Below, piece by piece: positions 6,172 to 8,987 of a stretch of 8,987 nt of DNA. Where the stretch lies: positions 1 to 8,987 of the forward strand of contig JAMORN010000117.1 in the NCBI GenBank assembly GCA_027063545.1. Reading direction: 5' to 3'. Every line of letters begins with the position of its first letter. Positions within the stretch are counted from its first letter, which is position 1. Both the position numbers and the translations under genes were made by a program. Below the pieces are notes generated by a model. That model had not been told where the DNA came from. It saw only the letters and a list, made by a program, of their open reading frames with translations, and did not search any database. The DNA comes from JAMORN01 sp027063545 [NCBI: bacterium]. GTDB lineage: Bacteria; JAMORN01.

Positions 6172-7348
6172 AGGGTTAGTTGGTTTAATTCTACTTTATT
6201 TATTATTATGGGAACCCTCGTTTTATTATAATAAAAAAATAACTAAAATAATTAGATATAGATATTTTTTTCTAGAAACACCTTCTACTAAAATAGATAT
6301 AAAATTAAAAACAGTTGATTCGTTATCTAATTTTATTAAAATAGAAAAAATAAAATCATTTAAAGAATTACCGAAAGATCCTTATACAAAGAAGATTATA
6401 ATAACCGATGGATTTTTTAATTTTTATAATATTTTAAAAGACTCAAATATATATTTTTATCCTATAGGTATTCCGTTAGATATAGATTCTATAATCACAA
6501 AAATAAAGATAAATTTAAAAAAGAATAATAAAAAAATTATCATAAACAAAGATACTCTACTAATAAAAAATATAAATATCAATAAAAAAAGAATATCAAT
6601 CTTTATAGAAAAACCCAATTTTAATACTCGAGCTTTTATTTTTCTTTTAAAAGAGGTCTCTCCTGTTAATATTACATATACAAAAAAAATAAAACATGCA
6701 GATATAATTATAGGAAAAAACTCTTTAATTTCCAAATATCGTAAAAACCAAAGAAAGGTTATATTTTATATTCCATATAATAAAGATACTTTATACATTA
6801 AAGATAAGAAAAATTTAATAGTATTTTCTTCTAGTCTATATAAAAAATTATTAAAATCTAAACTTATTGGTAAAAAGGAACCTTTCATTGAAAAACTAAA
6901 AGATTACCTAATAATATTCACTTATCCTATTAACATAACAATTATTGAAGGTAAAATATTTGCAATATTCTATTCTAATAATGCAGATATTTCGTTAGTC
7001 TTTTATAATCATAATAATATATATAAAAATAATGAAATTTATTTTGTAAATAAATTTAATACAGATACTGTATATTTTAATGTATATTACAAAAACTTTT
7101 TAGTATCCTCTGAAAAATATGTTTTGGAAGATAAAAATCAAGAAAATAAAAATATATACTCAAATACAAGTTTTTTTAAAAATATAGAAGATAAAATTAT
7201 TAGAGATATATATAGTACCAAAAATTATAAGAAAAAAATTATAATAAATCAAACAATAAATCTGAAACTATACAACAATATCTTTATACTTCTAACAATT
7301 TTAATTCTTTTATCCTTTATATGGATAAAAGAAAGGAATAACGGGTAA
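6158..7348 (+). CDS. Membrane-anchored protein of unknown function, possibly degenerate VWA/amidotransferase-like
   Basis: A 396-residue, Lys/Ile/Asn-rich protein that I do not recognise firmly. It begins at a TTG with a good ribosome site (6144-6148). A short hydrophobic segment lies at residues 6-19 (LVGLILLYLLLW) and a clear membrane helix at about 372-390, followed by a basic tail (IKERNNG). This suggests a large extracytoplasmic domain anchored at both ends. Inside, IIITDGFF (about 83-90) followed by IYFYPIGIP (about 101-109) recalls the end of a von Willebrand A fold as in Bat-type proteins. RISIFIEKPNFNTRAFIFLL and then ADIIIGKNS recall the amidotransferase-like domain found after it in some membrane proteins. 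No MIDAS motif (DxSxS) is seen, so metal binding by a VWA fold is unlikely. It overlaps the glycosidase-like gene by 14 bases and the converging gene by 32 bases. The gene is real; the fold assignment is a guess. Confidence 0.72.
   Translation: MKLYRGLVGLILLYLLLWEPSFYYNKKITKIIRYRYFFLETPSTKIDIKLKTVDSLSNFIKIEKIKSFKELPKDPYTKKIIITDGFFNFYNILKDSNIYFYPIGIPLDIDSIITKIKINLKKNNKKIIINKDTLLIKNININKKRISIFIEKPNFNTRAFIFLLKEVSPVNITYTKKIKHADIIIGKNSLISKYRKNQRKVIFYIPYNKDTLYIKDKKNLIVFSSSLYKKLLKSKLIGKKEPFIEKLKDYLIIFTYPINITIIEGKIFAIFYSNNADISLVFYNHNNIYKNNEIYFVNKFNTDTVYFNVYYKNFLVSSEKYVLEDKNQENKNIYSNTSFFKNIEDKIIRDIYSTKNYKKKIIINQTINLKLYNNIFILLTILILLSFIWIKERNNG
7305..7333. terminator. 11-bp perfect hairpin in the convergent gene overlap (possible terminator)
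   Basis: TTCTTTTATCC and GGATAAAAGAA pair perfectly over 11 bp around a 7-base loop (7316-7322). The structure lies across the converging ends of the two genes, and the TAA stop of the leftward gene sits in its loop. Position suggests bidirectional termination. Only three G-C pairs are present and neither side has a clean U tract, so it is weak as a Rho-independent terminator; it is also coding for both proteins. Confidence 0.4.
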
Positions 7349-8024
7349 AAAAATTCAATAGTATGAAATATATTAAAATTATAAAGCTAGTATAATAATT
7401 AATCTTCTCAATAAAGTTATTTTCTTCATTCATCCAGAAAAAATTTAATAGTACGTATAGAAAGATAATATTAAAAACTGTCATTTTTATAATACTACTA
7501 CCTCCTATGTAAGATAAAATAGAAAAAAACACTATAGAGTTTACTATAAAATAAAAATAACCAATAAACATTCTATTTTTCCATATTTTTATATTAAATG
7601 TTATAAGAAGAGATCTTATATAATAAATTAAAATAGGAAGAAGTAGTAAGCTATATAAAATATTATCCAAACTAATAGCCAATAACCCTGAAAATATAAA
7701 GTTTAAAAATATAGAAAAAATATATTTTATATTCTTTGTTTCGTTGATATAATCTAATGCTCTAAAATTATCTAAAAAGAAAAAAATTCCTATAGCAAAA
7801 TAAGGATAAGCATCCTTATTTTCTATTATTCTAGACAATAGAAATAAAAATACTATTATCCAAGAAGCATTTACTATACCTATAAAAGTTAATAAATAGG
7901 AATTATTATAAATTATTTCCTTTCTAAAATCATTTTTGGGATAAAAGAAAAACAAAGGATTATAATAAGAAAAAGTTATTAAAAAATCTTGAAAGTAATT
8001 TTTAATTCCCCTCCATATACCCAT
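7317..8024 (-). CDS. Multi-pass membrane protein, possibly Yip1-domain type
   Basis: A 235-residue hydrophobic protein with about five to seven membrane helices: roughly residues 43-66, 72-88, 102-120, 122-143, 150-172, 178-197 and 208-230. The soluble N-terminus (MGIWRGIKNYFQDFLITF, then YYNPLFFFYP) looks like the amphipathic start and Asn-Pro element of Yip1-domain proteins. The match is loose and from memory, so the function is left open. There are no charged pairs inside the helices that would point to a transporter. The ATG overlaps the stop of the gene upstream (TAATG), with AAGGAT as ribosome site near 8035, so it is translated with the 178-residue orphan protein. Its 3' end overlaps the converging gene by 32 bases. 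Confidence 0.75.
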   Translation of the reverse strand: MGIWRGIKNYFQDFLITFSYYNPLFFFYPKNDFRKEIIYNNSYLLTFIGIVNASWIIVFLFLLSRIIENKDAYPYFAIGIFFFLDNFRALDYINETKNIKYIFSIFLNFIFSGLLAISLDNILYSLLLLPILIYYIRSLLITFNIKIWKNRMFIGYFYFIVNSIVFFSILSYIGGSSIIKMTVFNIIFLYVLLNFFWMNEENNFIEKINYYTSFIILIYFILLNFFTRYSFLLSI

Positions 8025-8560
8025 TAAATAATCCTTTTTATTAAAAGTTTATCATGATAATTTATATTTTTATCAAAAATTATAGAAAAAGCTTCTTCTA
8101 TAGAAGCTATGAAAGTATTATATAACTTATCATCCTTATCTAATCTCAATAATAATCCTCCATCCACTATCTTTAAATAAGATTCTGGTATAACTATAGA
8201 TTGACTCACTTGAAAACCCATATCAAGTAAAATATTAAATAATATAATAAATATTGGCACCTTTTTATTTACTTTATAAAGAACCCTATCCTCTTCTAAA
8301 AATAATTCTATATTTATTTCGCTATAGCTTATTTCATGATCATAATACAACCTAAATGGAATAAATTCGATATTTTTACCATCAAACTTAAAATAATATA
8401 ATCCTGTATTAAGTTGTTTTGTTTTTATAGAATCCTCTATTTCTTTTAATAAATATTCTGAATTTCTACTATAATACTTCTGAAAAAAATGTTTAAGGGA
8501 AGCAAAATCCCATATATAGAAATATTTATTCTCCCATATATATATAGGATAATAAAACAT
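8024..8560 (-). CDS. Hypothetical protein, unknown family
   Basis: A 178-residue protein I do not recognise. It begins with an aromatic-rich stretch (MFYYPIYIWENKYFYIW) without a signal peptide, has a charged middle section, one hydrophobic segment at about residues 102-117 (VPIFIILFNILLDMGF) that is flanked by Lys and could be a buried helix rather than a membrane span, and then a mixed C-terminal half ending in a basic tail. The alternation of strands and helices suggests a soluble alpha/beta protein. The ATG is supported by AGAGG (8567-8571), six bases upstream. It follows coaE by 15 bases and shares its stop with the start of the membrane protein gene (TAATG), so the three form an operon. 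That tight spacing and clean frame support a real gene; no function is offered. Confidence 0.75.
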   Translation of the reverse strand: MFYYPIYIWENKYFYIWDFASLKHFFQKYYSRNSEYLLKEIEDSIKTKQLNTGLYYFKFDGKNIEFIPFRLYYDHEISYSEINIELFLEEDRVLYKVNKKVPIFIILFNILLDMGFQVSQSIVIPESYLKIVDGGLLLRLDKDDKLYNTFIASIEEAFSIIFDKNINYHDKLLIKRII

Positions 8561-8575
8561 ATAAAACCTCTTAAC

Positions 8576-8987
8576 CTATTTTTTTAAATATTTTTTAGAT
8601 ATATATTTTGATAAATTTTTTGCTTTTTCTTTAAAGTCTATTTCTACAAAATTGCTATATATAATAATAGATGAACTTCTCATTTTTTCTATATGGCTAA
8701 CTAAAAATGTTTCTCTTTTTTTATAATTCTCGATATTAACGTTTCTCTTTTCTTGTAATACTTTATAACGTAAGTTATTATCACTATAAATATAAATTAT
8801 TTCATCAAATAAATCACTTATATTCCATTCATATATTAAAGCTGCATCAATAATTAATATATCCCATTTCTTTTCACATAAAGCTATCTTCTCTTTTAAT
8901 TTATCTATCATTAAGGGGGCAATAAAATTTTGATATTTATAATAATTCTCAGAAGAAGAAAAAACCTTATCCCCTAAAATTTTTCTA
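8576..8987 (-). CDS. coaE: Dephospho-CoA kinase, C-terminal part (5' end beyond window)
   Basis: CoaE phosphorylates the 3'-hydroxyl of dephospho-CoA with ATP, the last step of coenzyme A synthesis, in the cytoplasm. The frame stays open to the window edge, so the Met at 8909-8911 is internal and not the start: the codons to its right read RKILGDKVFSSSENYYKY then QNFIAPL, matching the family stretch R-x-x-x-F...L-x-x-I-x-H-P. After this come DILIIDAALIYEW (motif 8825-8848; most relatives have DIPLLFE), FDEIIYIYSDNNLRYKVLQEKR (nucleotide-binding and lid region) and EKMRSSSIIIYSN, like the usual EK-x-x-x-AD-x-VI-x-N. About 137 of roughly 195-200 residues are present; the P-loop is outside the window. 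It is the first visible gene of a leftward operon, 15 bases ahead of the next gene. Identification rests on motif order and is good. Confidence 0.85.
   Translation of the reverse strand, partial: RKILGDKVFSSSENYYKYQNFIAPLMIDKLKEKIALCEKKWDILIIDAALIYEWNISDLFDEIIYIYSDNNLRYKVLQEKRNVNIENYKKRETFLVSHIEKMRSSSIIIYSNFVEIDFKEKAKNLSKYISKKYLKK

Noticed and set aside
6457-6735. Minus-strand ORF of 92 residues, very hydrophobic
   Set aside because: It lies wholly inside the plus-strand membrane protein gene. Its Phe/Ile-rich content is what the antisense of Lys/Asn codons gives, and it has no neighbour on its strand to join.
3388-7348. Recent horizontal transfer of the glycosidase operon
   Set aside because: Base composition and codon choice look the same as in the efflux and coaE operons on either side, so composition gives no support for recent transfer.
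8909-8911. ATG as the start of a 111-residue protein
   Set aside because: The frame is open to the window end and the upstream codons match dephospho-CoA kinase, so this Met is internal.
1-8987. CRISPR array, tRNA, insertion sequence or phage genes
   Set aside because: No regularly spaced repeats, no tRNA-like cloverleaf with a G-C rich core, and no transposase or integrase motifs were seen on reading either strand.

Overview
The window is very AT-rich throughout (by eye roughly a quarter GC or less). Its proteins are loaded with Ile, Lys, Asn and Tyr, and it uses AGGAG-type Shine-Dalgarno sites. An outer-membrane channel of the TolC type plus a lipoprotein adaptor and an RND pump show a diderm (Gram-negative-type) bacterium. 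A very low-GC, poorly cultured lineage is plausible, but I cannot fix the phylum from the sequence. No RNA gene, insertion sequence, phage gene or CRISPR array was seen. Coding density is almost complete: the only gap above 20 bases is the 158-base divergent promoter region at 3230-3387.

Layout. (1) 1-3229, minus strand: a tight four-gene multidrug-efflux type operon read right to left: PadR-family repressor, TolC-like outer-membrane channel, lipoprotein membrane-fusion adaptor, and the first 60 codons of an AcrB-like RND pump cut by the window edge. Genes overlap or sit 1-10 bases apart. (2) 3230-3387: divergent regulatory region with near-perfect AT palindromes near the padR start and a plausible sigma-70 type promoter for the rightward genes. 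(3) 3388-7348, plus strand: a large glycoside-hydrolase-like protein resembling the GH106 type (TIM-barrel region plus two C-terminal jelly rolls, no signal peptide), overlapping by 14 bases a lysine-rich protein with a membrane segment at each end and a TTG start. This second protein vaguely resembles degenerate von Willebrand A / amidotransferase-like membrane proteins. (4) 7317-8987, minus strand: an operon read right to left: the C-terminal part of dephospho-CoA kinase (coaE, its start lies beyond the window), an orphan 178-residue protein, and a multi-pass membrane protein possibly of the Yip1 type. The last gene converges on and overlaps the region-3 membrane protein by 32 bases, and an 11-bp perfect inverted repeat lies across this overlap.

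How they work together. PadR probably represses its own operon and responds to a compound exported by the tripartite pump. It sits beside the divergent glycosidase promoter and could influence it too, but that is inference. The glycosidase-like protein and the membrane protein behind it are translationally coupled and may share a task. CoaE makes coenzyme A; its two downstream companions have no evident link to that job.
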